Shown piece by piece: positions 21,476 to 28,730 of a DNA stretch of 32,090 nt (position 1 is its first letter; each line of letters opens with the position of its first letter). Both the position numbers and the translations under genes were made by a program. Below the pieces are notes generated by a model, which worked only from the letters and a program-made list of their open reading frames with translations, was not told the origin of the DNA and did no database searches. The DNA lies in NCBI GenBank assembly GCA_013298125.1, contig JAAFJP010000050.1, forward strand, positions 1 to 32,090, in the 5' to 3' direction. The stretch comes from Cytophagales bacterium (GTDB taxonomy: Bacteria > Bacteroidota > Bacteroidia > Cytophagales > Spirosomataceae).

Positions 21476-22396
21476 CCGCCTATTATCATCATCATCCATC
21501 ATACTCAGATAACTGGCATAACGGCTGTTTTGTATCTCCCCATTCGCAACTGCCTCTAATACAGCACATTTAGGCTCGTTGATGTGTTTACAATTGTGGT
21601 ATTTACATTGATTCAACAACTCTCGCATCTCTGGAAAAAAGTGAGAAAGTTCGGCTTTTTCGATATCGATTAACCCTAATTCTTTAATGCCTGGGGTATC
21701 GATAATGTAGGAATTTTCTGAGATTTCAAACATCGTTGAGAAGGTGGTCGTATGAACTCCTTTATTTGCAAAAGTAGAAATTTCAAGCGTTTTCAAGTCT
21801 AAATGAGGGGCAATTTGATTGACCAAAGAAGATTTCCCAACGCCTGAATGACCCGAAATTAAAGAGATTTTATCTTTCAAAATATCCTCAAATTGTTGGA
21901 TTCCTTTTCCCGTAGTTGCCGATGTAAATACTGACGGATAACCCACTTCATGATACATTGTCGCCAAGTCAATCATGTACTCTTTTTCTTCATCTGATAG
22001 TAAATCTATTTTATTGAAAACTATCGTCGTCGGGATTCTGAATGACTCTGCCGTAACTAAAAATCTATCTAAAAAACCTAACGAAGTTCTTGGAAAATTG
22101 AGGGTAATAATGATAATAGCTTGGTCGAGATTTGCAGCCAAAATATGCCCCTGAGCGGTTTTATGGACAGATTTACGGATGATATAATTTTCTCGTTGGT
22201 TTATATCATGGATAATTCCCGTGTTTTCTTTTTCGTCTTCAATGTCAAAAAATACCCTGTCTCCAACCGCAATCGGGTTGGAGGTTTTGAGACCTTTTAT
22301 TTTAAATTTTCCTCTCAATCGGCACTTCCAAGTATGTTTGTTTTCGTCTAAAACTTCATACCAAGACCCCGTCGAACGCATCACTAATCCTTTCAT
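21473..22396 (-). CDS. rsgA: Ribosome small-subunit-dependent GTPase A
   Basis: This 307-residue circularly permuted GTPase assists late 30S maturation in the cytosol. Domain order is diagnostic: N-terminal OB-fold (about 1-75), then G4 NKID (128-131), G5 SATTGKG (159-165), G1 P-loop GHSGVGKSS (182-190), switch regions with THTTTF-like VHTTTFS (214-220), and G3 DTPG (233-236). The C-terminal zinc finger has C264, C269, H271 and C277. The protein ends MMDDDDNRR at a TAG that is the start of a GATTGGGG repeat. A 21-bp AGTCTATAAGT-type inverted repeat lies between its start codon and the waaA stop. Confidence 0.97.
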   Translation of the reverse strand: MKGLVMRSTGSWYEVLDENKHTWKCRLRGKFKIKGLKTSNPIAVGDRVFFDIEDEKENTGIIHDINQRENYIIRKSVHKTAQGHILAANLDQAIIIITLNFPRTSLGFLDRFLVTAESFRIPTTIVFNKIDLLSDEEKEYMIDLATMYHEVGYPSVFTSATTGKGIQQFEDILKDKISLISGHSGVGKSSLVNQIAPHLDLKTLEISTFANKGVHTTTFSTMFEISENSYIIDTPGIKELGLIDIEKAELSHFFPEMRELLNQCKYHNCKHINEPKCAVLEAVANGEIQNSRYASYLSMMDDDDNRR

Positions 22397-22404
22397 TATT
22401 TTTT

Positions 22405-22500
22405 AAAAGTTGTAAGTCTATAAGTCTTTAAGTCGTAAGGTTGTTTAAATATACACCAACAAATCTGAGTGTTTCACTTATAGACTTACGACTTTAACAT
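22405..22500. repeat. AAGTCTATAAGTC-family inverted repeat between waaA and rsgA
   Basis: The left arm (about 22407-22441) reads GTTGTAAGTCTATAAGTC. The right arm (about 22475-22497) reads ACTTATAGACTTACGACTTT, its near-exact reverse complement. The right arm encodes the last residues of WaaA (VKVVSL) and its TAA stop. The left arm begins 10 bases before the rsgA ATG on the minus strand. Confidence 0.8.
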
Positions 22501-23794
22501 ACCTAATTACCTTATCCGTCCCCCCTAAATTCTCCTCCACGTATTTTTTGATGATGTCTGATTTTTGTTTTCTTAAATCTAAATTATCGTATAATTTTTC
22601 AAATTCTCTCTTAAAATTTTCTGTATTCTCAATAACAATTGCCCCTGTAAGTTTCTCTAAATCAGTAGCTTCTTGGAATTTTTGATAGTTTTTATTGCCA
22701 AAAAATATCGGTAAACCAAACGTTGCGGCTTCCAAAATATTATGTAGTCCTTTTCCATAACTTCCGCCAATCCACGCAAAATCGGCGTATTGGTACAGAC
22801 TTGATAACATTCCGATATTGTCGATTATTAAAGTTTCTAAGTTTTTAAGTTGTGAAGTCTCGAAGTTATTAAGTTCTGAAAATTTCTTTGTTTCTCTTTT
22901 CAACTCTTTACTCCAACTTTCAATTTCATCCTCATGTATCTCATGCGGGGCGATGATTACTTTTAATTCTTTTGTAAAATTATTCAAAAAAGGGGCAATT
23001 ACCGCAAAATCTTCTTGCCAACACGAACCTATGATTAATAAAGGTTTTCCATCCTTGAATTGTTCAATGATGGGCAATATCTTTCTGGCATCCGCAATTT
23101 GTTTTACTCTATCAAAACGAGTATCTCCGCCAACTATAACGTTCTCAATACCAACACTTTGCAATAATTCTAACGACAATTGATTCTGCACAAAAATATG
23201 GTCAAAATACCTTAAAATATTTCGATAAAATCCTCCGTACCATTTAAAAAATACTTGATTTGGTCTAAAAATAGCTGAGAAAGAAATGACGGGTATTTGC
23301 TTTTCGTGAAGGATTCGGAGGTAATTATACCAAAATTCATACTTCACAAAAAAGGCTATGGAGGGATTTATTTTTTCAATAAAATCTCGTGCATTAGCGG
23401 GCGTATCTGAAGGCAAATAACAGATAAAATCAGCCCCTGCATAGTTTTTACGCACTTCGTAGCCCGATGGTGAGAAGAATGTCAAGACGATTTTATGGTC
23501 AGGGAAGGTTTCTTTGTACTTTTCAATGACAGGTCGCCCTTGTTCAAATTCACCGAGAGAGGCACAGTGGAACCAAGCGGTTTTTATGGTTTTGAGTTCT
23601 GAGTTCTGGGTACTGGATTCAGGGTTCTGATTACTGAGTTCCAAGTTCTGGGTTTTATATTCTATTTTTTTTGAACCCAGAACCCAAAACTCAGAACCCA
23701 AAACCCTTAACTTCGCCTTCTTATTAAAAGGACTCACCGCCCAAATAATAAAATGATAGCAATAAATAGAAAGATTATATAGAAATGCTGACAA
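22478..23794 (-). CDS. waaA: 3-deoxy-D-manno-octulosonic acid (Kdo) transferase with in-frame repeat insertions
   Basis: A 438-residue WaaA/KdtA, which transfers Kdo from CMP-Kdo to lipid A precursor at the inner membrane. N-terminal hydrophobic anchor (about 5-22), then WFHCASLGEFEQGRPVIE (73-90) with the catalytic Glu, TFFSPSGYEVRKN, YEFWYNYL, GDTRFDRV, IIGSCW, APHEIHE, WIGGSYGKGLHNILEAATFG and a GG.DK.I end. The start is TTG at 23792-23794, since no ATG precedes the conserved FLYNLSIYCYH segment. Residues ~29-69 (with VLGSEFWVLGS and TQNLELSNQNPESSTQNSEL) are encoded by a palindromic repeat. Residues ~306-323 (FSELNNFETSQLKNLETL) look repeat-derived as well. The last residues VKVVSL come from a third repeat. 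A TAATTTTG box at 23818-23825 is a likely promoter. Confidence 0.93.
   Translation of the reverse strand: MSAFLYNLSIYCYHFIIWAVSPFNKKAKLRVLGSEFWVLGSKKIEYKTQNLELSNQNPESSTQNSELKTIKTAWFHCASLGEFEQGRPVIEKYKETFPDHKIVLTFFSPSGYEVRKNYAGADFICYLPSDTPANARDFIEKINPSIAFFVKYEFWYNYLRILHEKQIPVISFSAIFRPNQVFFKWYGGFYRNILRYFDHIFVQNQLSLELLQSVGIENVIVGGDTRFDRVKQIADARKILPIIEQFKDGKPLLIIGSCWQEDFAVIAPFLNNFTKELKVIIAPHEIHEDEIESWSKELKRETKKFSELNNFETSQLKNLETLIIDNIGMLSSLYQYADFAWIGGSYGKGLHNILEAATFGLPIFFGNKNYQKFQEATDLEKLTGAIVIENTENFKREFEKLYDNLDLRKQKSDIIKKYVEENLGGTDKVIRYVKVVSL
22826..22880. repeat. AAGTTTCTAAGTTTTTAAGT words inside waaA
   Basis: A short run of AAGTT(T/G)(C/T)-type words related to the 22405-22500 family. It is read in frame on the minus strand as FSELNNFETSQLKNLETL within a variable loop of WaaA, just before the conserved IIDNIGMLSSLYQYADFAWI segment. 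Confidence 0.55.
23589..23712. repeat. GAGTTCTGGGTTCTG-family inverted repeat translated inside waaA
   Basis: The left arm (about 23592-23664) repeats GAGTTCTG, GGGTTCTG and AGTTCTGGGTTTT. The right arm (about 23685-23712) reads GAACCCAGAACCC and ACTCAGAACCCAAAACCC, complementary to it. The whole palindrome is open in the waaA frame and lies between the membrane anchor and the catalytic WFHCASLGEF segment. Confidence 0.8.
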
Positions 23795-23817
23795 GGGAAT
23801 TTGCGTTAGATTTTACC

Positions 23818-23825
23818 CAAAATTA
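23818..23825 (-). promoter_or_regulatory. Candidate -7 box for waaA
   Basis: The minus strand reads TAATTTTG, an exact TAnnTTTG match 24 bases upstream of the TTG start, implying a leader of under 20 bases. No -33 element was checked convincingly. Confidence 0.4.
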
Positions 23826-23856
23826 ACGCTTATGAAATGAAGTCACAAATTGGAAT

Positions 23857-26067
23857 TTACAGATTCAACCAATAAGTCATTTTCAAAACCAAAGACCGAT
23901 TTTTGATTGTTAAACTGCCAGGTAAATAATTATCTGAATAAACCAAGAAAATATCTGAGGCAGGTTTATATCGCCATTGTACACGACTATTGATATTTAC
24001 ATTTTGGATTTGCTCATTGTACTGCATAAAGGTCGTCCAGAATAATTTATTGCTGAATGAAATATCAATTTTTGGACTCACCAACCAAAAATCAGTCTTC
24101 ACAATTTTATCGGGACTGTTTTTTACTGGAATTTTTACATCGCTGATATTCACATAGTTAATATTGGCAGAAATACTGGCAAAAGGTTGAAATCGGTATC
24201 CTATATTAAACCCAAGATTAATCAATTTCCCATTGCCATAATATCCTCCTATTGAACCATTAAAATCATTGATTAATTTCCTGCGAGGGGATGTTCTGTA
24301 AATCCAATTGATGGAATTAAAATGATGCTCACTTCCTGCTTTTAACACATCTGAAATGCCTTCATTGCTTGGGTCAAAATCAAATTGAAGTTTATAAAAT
24401 TCACTTTGCAGAAATAATACAAATGCACTTACTGACTTTGCTTGTGTTTCATAGCCTAATGTATAAACAGCATCGGTCAATTCTCCATTCTTATTCCAGT
24501 AATGGTCAATTGATGCCGTAGGTGCTTTATAAACGGCTTTACTGCTCGCTTTTTTAGGAAAAAACTGATACAAAATTTCTGGTGCTGCCATTCTTTGATA
24601 ACCTCTACGAAGAATAAAACCCATCTCGGGATTATAATTTTGTCCAACATTTTCATATTGTAAGCTGATTTTCCATCCTGATTTTATAAAGTTCAAATTA
24701 TAGGCTTGCAGCACTTCATCATCCATTTTTTTAGGGCTAAAAGACTTCATCACAACTGCTTTGCCCGTCCAAGCATTATTGCCAGAAGCTAAGTTATATT
24801 CAATACCAATATTTCGATTGAAATCCGTGAATCCTTTGTTTGTTTTGTCATTAAAATTCAAGGATTCTTTATTCAAAAACATCAATCCAACGCTTGAACG
24901 TTTGAAGACTTTTTGTTGTAAAACCAATGCAGTAAAATTTTGATTGGGTCGCTTGGTGCTATCCGTCAAATCTTGTGAGGCTGTCTGGATATTCATAGCT
25001 CCAATACGAAGATTATTGTTGAGTTTTCCACTCAGCCTCGCCCCGTACGTAATGGGTACGCCCAAACCTATACGCCTTGAAAAAAATGGTCTCAGACCAT
25101 CTAAACCAAAATTATTAAACAAATCAGCATTCTCTAAAAAGAACTGACGACGTTCTGGGAAGAATAATTCAAAGCGACTCAAATTGGTGACTTGCCTATC
25201 TACATCCACCTGCGAGAAGTCGGGATTTAAAGTTAAATCTAAATTCAAAGCTGATGAAAGTGCAATTTTAGCATCACCACCAAAATCTTTTCTGAATTTT
25301 GTGTCAGTATTATTCTGAAAGTTTTTATCTAAGCCCCCCAAAAGATAAGGAATTACTGAAATATTGCCTTTGGGCGTTGGTGGAGGCGCATCCCACGCCA
25401 ATACACCCGTGAAGGCAAGCGAAATTCCAAAGTATTGTCGCCCTATTTTTGTCCAGTTAGAAACTTCCTGTTGGTTAGGATAATTACGAGTAAAGTTCAA
25501 ACCCCACGTTGATACATCCTTTTTGTAGCGCAAAGTTTTGAAGGGAATTGCCATTTCCACAACCCAACGGTCAGTAAGGTATTTTACTTCAGAAGTCCAC
25601 TTATTATCCCAGTTCAAATTAGAGTTTTGTCCTTCTGAAATCAATCCTTCTAATTGAGCACCAGCGGCATTTACGCCAAAAAGAAATCCATTCGTTAGGT
25701 CATTGAAAGGGTCAATCACCACTTGGAAACACTCATTGGAGGGAATGACATAATCCCTTTTCATAGACTCAACGGTGGCGACTTTTCCATCATTAGCTTT
25801 ATAGCAAATAGCAGCAATATACAGATAAGTATCATCATAAGTTAGTCGAACCTCTGTTTGATTTTTTGCTCTGGCAGTATCAATGGGAATTCTTAGCCAA
25901 AAATCTTTGGCAACTTCCGTATTTTTCCAAGCCTCCTCATCAAGTACACCATCCACATTTATTTTAGAAGTTGCTGGTTTGATATGGAATTGATAAGATT
26001 CATTAATTTTCTGAGATTTGGCGGTTGAAAAATATAAAATAAAGATAATGAATAGAAGTTTTTTCAT
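23857..26067 (-). CDS. DUF5916 protein with N-terminal CBM9-like domain
   Basis: A 736-residue protein with signal peptide MKKLLFIIFILYFSTAKS|Q. A carbohydrate-binding-module-9-like beta-sandwich follows (about 30-210: INVDGVLDEEAWKNTEVAKD, TEVRLTYDDTYLYIAAICY, NEWDNKW-like NLNWDNKWTSEVKY, MAIPFKTLRY). From about 235 a DUF5916 domain starts with ISVIPYLLGGLD, then LNPDFSQVDVDRQVTNLSRF, ELFFPERRQFFLENADLF and FFSRRIG. Amphipathic strands continue to the end (VLKMTYWLNL), consistent with an outer-membrane barrel. In Bacteroidota this family often accompanies peptidases or TonB systems, but its substrate is unknown. There is no SusCD pair or hydrolase next to it. A TAAATTTG box lies at 26148-26155. 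Confidence 0.88.
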   Translation of the reverse strand: MKKLLFIIFILYFSTAKSQKINESYQFHIKPATSKINVDGVLDEEAWKNTEVAKDFWLRIPIDTARAKNQTEVRLTYDDTYLYIAAICYKANDGKVATVESMKRDYVIPSNECFQVVIDPFNDLTNGFLFGVNAAGAQLEGLISEGQNSNLNWDNKWTSEVKYLTDRWVVEMAIPFKTLRYKKDVSTWGLNFTRNYPNQQEVSNWTKIGRQYFGISLAFTGVLAWDAPPPTPKGNISVIPYLLGGLDKNFQNNTDTKFRKDFGGDAKIALSSALNLDLTLNPDFSQVDVDRQVTNLSRFELFFPERRQFFLENADLFNNFGLDGLRPFFSRRIGLGVPITYGARLSGKLNNNLRIGAMNIQTASQDLTDSTKRPNQNFTALVLQQKVFKRSSVGLMFLNKESLNFNDKTNKGFTDFNRNIGIEYNLASGNNAWTGKAVVMKSFSPKKMDDEVLQAYNLNFIKSGWKISLQYENVGQNYNPEMGFILRRGYQRMAAPEILYQFFPKKASSKAVYKAPTASIDHYWNKNGELTDAVYTLGYETQAKSVSAFVLFLQSEFYKLQFDFDPSNEGISDVLKAGSEHHFNSINWIYRTSPRRKLINDFNGSIGGYYGNGKLINLGFNIGYRFQPFASISANINYVNISDVKIPVKNSPDKIVKTDFWLVSPKIDISFSNKLFWTTFMQYNEQIQNVNINSRVQWRYKPASDIFLVYSDNYLPGSLTIKNRSLVLKMTYWLNL

Positions 26068-26147
26068 AGACTCGGTTTTATATGGGTGACTATTAATGCT
26101 TTTGAGGTAATCAAAAATAATGTTTAAGTCCGAATGTTGATGATATG

Positions 26148-26155
26148 CAAATTTA
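26148..26155 (-). promoter_or_regulatory. Candidate -7 box for the DUF5916 gene
   Basis: The minus strand reads TAAATTTG, matching TAnnTTTG, about 80 bases upstream of the ATG. A second match, TATTTTTG, lies at 26112-26119, so either could be used. Confidence 0.35.
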
Positions 26156-26325
26156 CGAATTGTTTAAGAAATGTGGTGTAGAGGAAGTGTAGTTATTGGG
26201 GTTGAGAAAAAGAGGTTTGGGAGAAAGGGGGTAAATTACATGAAAAATAAGTCCTACAAAGAGAAATAGCGTTTTGAAACAAGCGGATAAATCCCTAATT
26301 TGTATTAAAATCTTTTCTAACTCAT

Positions 26326-26486
26326 AGTAAGGGTTAAATAACAACTTAGAAAATTTTAGGGTGGTTATTTTAGTATCAGTTTTATATACATTTGAAGCGA
26401 ATAGCATCGCTATTTAATGAAAATGTAGATGAAAATGATGCTAAAAGAGTCGCATAAAAATTCTAAGTTGTTGTTTAACCCTTACT
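26326..26486. repeat. Inverted repeat upstream of the APC permease gene
   Basis: The arms begin AGTAAGGGTTAAATAACAAC (26326 on) and end GTTGTTTAACCCTTACT (to 26486). About 26 bp pair with one T-G difference, with weaker pairing beyond, around a ~96-base interior. The right arm ends 12 bases before the permease ATG. The interior holds TACATTTG at 26387-26394, a possible -7 box. No flanking duplication was seen. The rest of 26156-26325 shows nothing recognisable. Confidence 0.75.
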
Positions 26487-26498
26487 GAAAGCCACATC

Positions 26499-27911
26499 AT
26501 GCAAAAATCTTCTGAAAATCAAGGGCAATTAGTACGCTCTATTGGATTGACCTCCGCCATTGTCCTTATTATCAGTTCCGTAATTGGTACGGGGGTATTC
26601 AAAAAAATAGCTGCTATGTCGGCGGAGTTGCAGTCGCCTGTTTTGGTCTTAATCGCCTGGTTATTAGCGGGTTTGATTACCTTAGCGGGTGCATTGTCTA
26701 ATGCAGAAGTTGCCAGTATGTTAGCTGATTCGGGTGGTGAATTTGTCTATTTCCGTAAAATTTACAATCGCTTCTTTGCCTTCCTTTTTGGGTGGACGAA
26801 CTTTGCCGTTATTCGTACCGCTTCGATTGCCTCGATTGCTTATGTATTTGCTCAATCCTTGAATAGCCTTGTGTTATTTCCAGAAACTTCCAAAGAATTA
26901 GCTAATATTTCTTTATTTGGTTTACATCCTTTTGATAATTTGAGCGTAAAATTGGTCGCCATTAGTTTGATATTATTCCAAACGTATTTCAATTATAAAG
27001 GTTTAAAATTAGGCGAAAATCTGAGTAGGGTTTTGACAACGCTAATGTTTGCTACTATGTTGATAATCATTGTGTTAGGATTGTCTTCGAGCGTTGGAAG
27101 TTTAGAACATATCACTACAAATAGCGTAAAATACGACCCAAATACCATGACAGGCTCTGTCCTTTTCAAGGCTTTGGCATTAGCTTGTTTGAGTGCCTTT
27201 TGGGGGTATGAAGGTTGGGCTTCGGTAGGATTTATCGGAGGCGAAATGAAAAACCCTCAACGAAATCTACCGCTGACATTGGTCATTGGAACTTTGATAG
27301 TGATTGGGACTTACCTAATGATGAATTTTGTTTATCTCTATATTTTACCGATTGATGAATTTATTAATATCCACGAATCTAAAAATGGGATTGCAGCAGT
27401 TGCGGTGGTTAATAAATTTTTAGGTTCTTGGGGAGGATTGTTGATTTCGTGCTTAATTCTTATCACAAGTTTCAATTGTTCAAGCACTACCATACTGTTG
27501 GCTTCGAGGCTTTTCTATGCGATGGCGAGAGATAAAATGTTTTTCAAAAGTGCTGACTACATTCACCCCGAATACAATACACCCTCCAAAGCTCTGTTTA
27601 TTCAAGCAATTTGGGTTTGTCTTTTGGTACTTTCTGGTACATTCGACCAACTGACAGATATGCTGATTTTTGCGGCTTTTATCTTTTATGGTGCAACAAC
27701 ATTTGGGGTTTTTGTATTACGCAAAACTATGCCAGATACTCCCCGTCCGTATCGTGTGATAGGTTATCCAGTTGTTCCTGCTATCTTTATTTTATTTTGT
27801 ATTGCCTTGATTATCAATACTTTAATTGAAAAACCAGGTGAAGCATTAAGTGGATTGGGGCTAATGGCTACTGGTTTGCCATTTTATTTTTATTGGAATA
27901 GTAAAAAGTAG
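26499..27911 (+). CDS. APC-superfamily amino acid permease
   Basis: This 470-residue inner-membrane protein has about 12 hydrophobic helices. TM1 carries the unwound substrate loop SSVIGTGVFKK (27-37), as in LAT/APA-type amino acid transporters. Other family features are AWLLAGLITLAGALSNAEVA (53-72), EFVYFRKIYNRFFAFLFGW and AFWGYEGWASVGFIGGEMKN PQRNLP (about 235-260). The conserved 'DTPRPYRVIGYPVVPAIFIL' precedes the last helices. Transport is expected to be proton- or exchange-coupled; the substrate cannot be deduced. It lies 12 bases after a large inverted repeat, and a short AT-only hairpin (27935-27964) follows. The neighbouring DUF1648 gene runs in the same direction. Confidence 0.9.
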   Translation: MQKSSENQGQLVRSIGLTSAIVLIISSVIGTGVFKKIAAMSAELQSPVLVLIAWLLAGLITLAGALSNAEVASMLADSGGEFVYFRKIYNRFFAFLFGWTNFAVIRTASIASIAYVFAQSLNSLVLFPETSKELANISLFGLHPFDNLSVKLVAISLILFQTYFNYKGLKLGENLSRVLTTLMFATMLIIIVLGLSSSVGSLEHITTNSVKYDPNTMTGSVLFKALALACLSAFWGYEGWASVGFIGGEMKNPQRNLPLTLVIGTLIVIGTYLMMNFVYLYILPIDEFINIHESKNGIAAVAVVNKFLGSWGGLLISCLILITSFNCSSTTILLASRLFYAMARDKMFFKSADYIHPEYNTPSKALFIQAIWVCLLVLSGTFDQLTDMLIFAAFIFYGATTFGVFVLRKTMPDTPRPYRVIGYPVVPAIFILFCIALIINTLIEKPGEALSGLGLMATGLPFYFYWNSKK

Positions 27912-27934
27912 GGACTATCAAATTATCATACCAT

Positions 27935-27964
27935 TTATAGAAAATTAAGATAGTTTTTCTATAA
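27935..27964. other. AT-only hairpin after the permease gene
   Basis: TTATAGAAAA (27935-27944) and TTTTCTATAA (27955-27964) form a perfect 10-bp stem with a 10-base loop, 24 bases past the permease stop. It could be a weak terminator or part of the following promoter. A TAGCTTTG box at 27971-27978 follows, 26 bases before the DUF1648-protein start. Confidence 0.4.
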
Positions 27965-27970
27965 AACATT

Positions 27971-27978
27971 TAGCTTTG
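27971..27978 (+). promoter_or_regulatory. Candidate -7 box for the DUF1648 gene
   Basis: TAGCTTTG matches TAnnTTTG and would start transcription about 18 bases before the ATG at 28004. The -33 element is poor. Confidence 0.35.
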
Positions 27979-28003
27979 TTCATCAAACAAGAAATATAAA
28001 ACG

Positions 28004-28501
28004 ATGAAAACAAGAGCAAAATTTAATCTTACTTTAACGCCAACAGACAGGATGTTAGAAATGGCTGGATGGGTTGTTTTAGGTGTACTTTGGATACTAT
28101 CTGTTTGGAGTTTTTCTTTTTTACCAGATATTATACCTACCCATTTTGGGGCTTCTGGTCAGGCAGATGGGCATGGAAGTAAGGCAACTATTTTCTTGTT
28201 ACCAGTCATTGCTACAATTACTTCTTTGGGAATTACAGCACTGAGCAAACATCCACATCTTTTTAATTTTCCAGTAGAACTCACTCCTGAAAATTCAGAA
28301 AGACAATATACCAATGCAGTCAGAATGATTAGGTTTATGAAATTGTCTTTATCAATAACTTTTACTTTAATCGTTTTTGGTATGATACAATCTGCCCAAG
28401 GTAAATCAGATGGACTTGGCGTTTGGTTTTTGCCATTTACACTTGCTTTAATTGTTGTGCCGACAATGTATTTTATGGTTAAGTCATTTAAAATGAAATA
28501 A
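28004..28501 (+). CDS. DUF1648-domain membrane protein
   Basis: A 165-residue protein with four likely membrane helices (about 20-38, 60-80, 112-130, 140-160). The first loop holds the DUF1648 signature LPDIIPTHFGASGQADGHGSKATIFLLPV (P-x-H-F-x-x-x-G-x-x-D-x-x-x-S/G-K), split here for readability as IPTHFGASGQADGHGSK. Members occur alone or fused in SdpI-like immunity proteins, but here only the DUF1648 half is present, so immunity is not implied. A remnant of an AraC-type regulator follows directly, which may once have belonged to the same locus. Confidence 0.8.
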   Translation: MKTRAKFNLTLTPTDRMLEMAGWVVLGVLWILSVWSFSFLPDIIPTHFGASGQADGHGSKATIFLLPVIATITSLGITALSKHPHLFNFPVELTPENSERQYTNAVRMIRFMKLSLSITFTLIVFGMIQSAQGKSDGLGVWFLPFTLALIVVPTMYFMVKSFKMK

Positions 28502-28506
28502 TTACA

Positions 28507-28644
28507 TTGAAATTTTCTTTTGCTTACATTGCAGATATTTGCTACGAATCTGGTTTTAATAATCTCTCAAATTTTAATCGAAAATTCAAGGAAGTGATGA
28601 ATATTACGCCTTCTAATTATCAGAGAAATTTGTTGAAATCGTAA
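28507..28644 (+). pseudogene. C-terminal remnant of an AraC-family regulator
   Basis: The frame through 28522 to the TAA at 28642-28644 reads FAYIADICYESGFNNLSNFN, then RKFKEVMNITPSNYQRNLLKS. This is the second helix-turn-helix and C-terminal end of AraC/XylS proteins (pattern IAxxxGFxxxSxFxRxFKxxxGxTPxxYR). No upstream domain or start codon is present, and the frame runs back into the stop of the DUF1648 gene. It is therefore a decayed 3' fragment, probably left by a deletion that fused it to its neighbour. Confidence 0.82.
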
Positions 28645-28703
28645 GTGATTTTGGAAAGCTATAAGAAGAAATAGTCCTATTTTTTCTATTGTTCAATAAT
28701 CCG

Positions 28704-28711
28704 TACTTTTG
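28704..28711 (+). promoter_or_regulatory. Candidate -7 box for the AAA/PD-(D/E)XK gene
   Basis: TACTTTTG matches TAnnTTTG, 19 bases before the ATG at 28731. The upstream element at -33 is a T-rich run without a clear TTG. Confidence 0.4.
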
Positions 28712-28730
28712 CGTTAAATAATAGCTCGTA

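Noticed and set aside
26153-26407. Minus-strand reading frame of 84 codons in the gap before the permease
   Set aside because: It has no recognised motif, overlaps an inverted repeat arm and promoter-like boxes, and shows no neighbour or family support.
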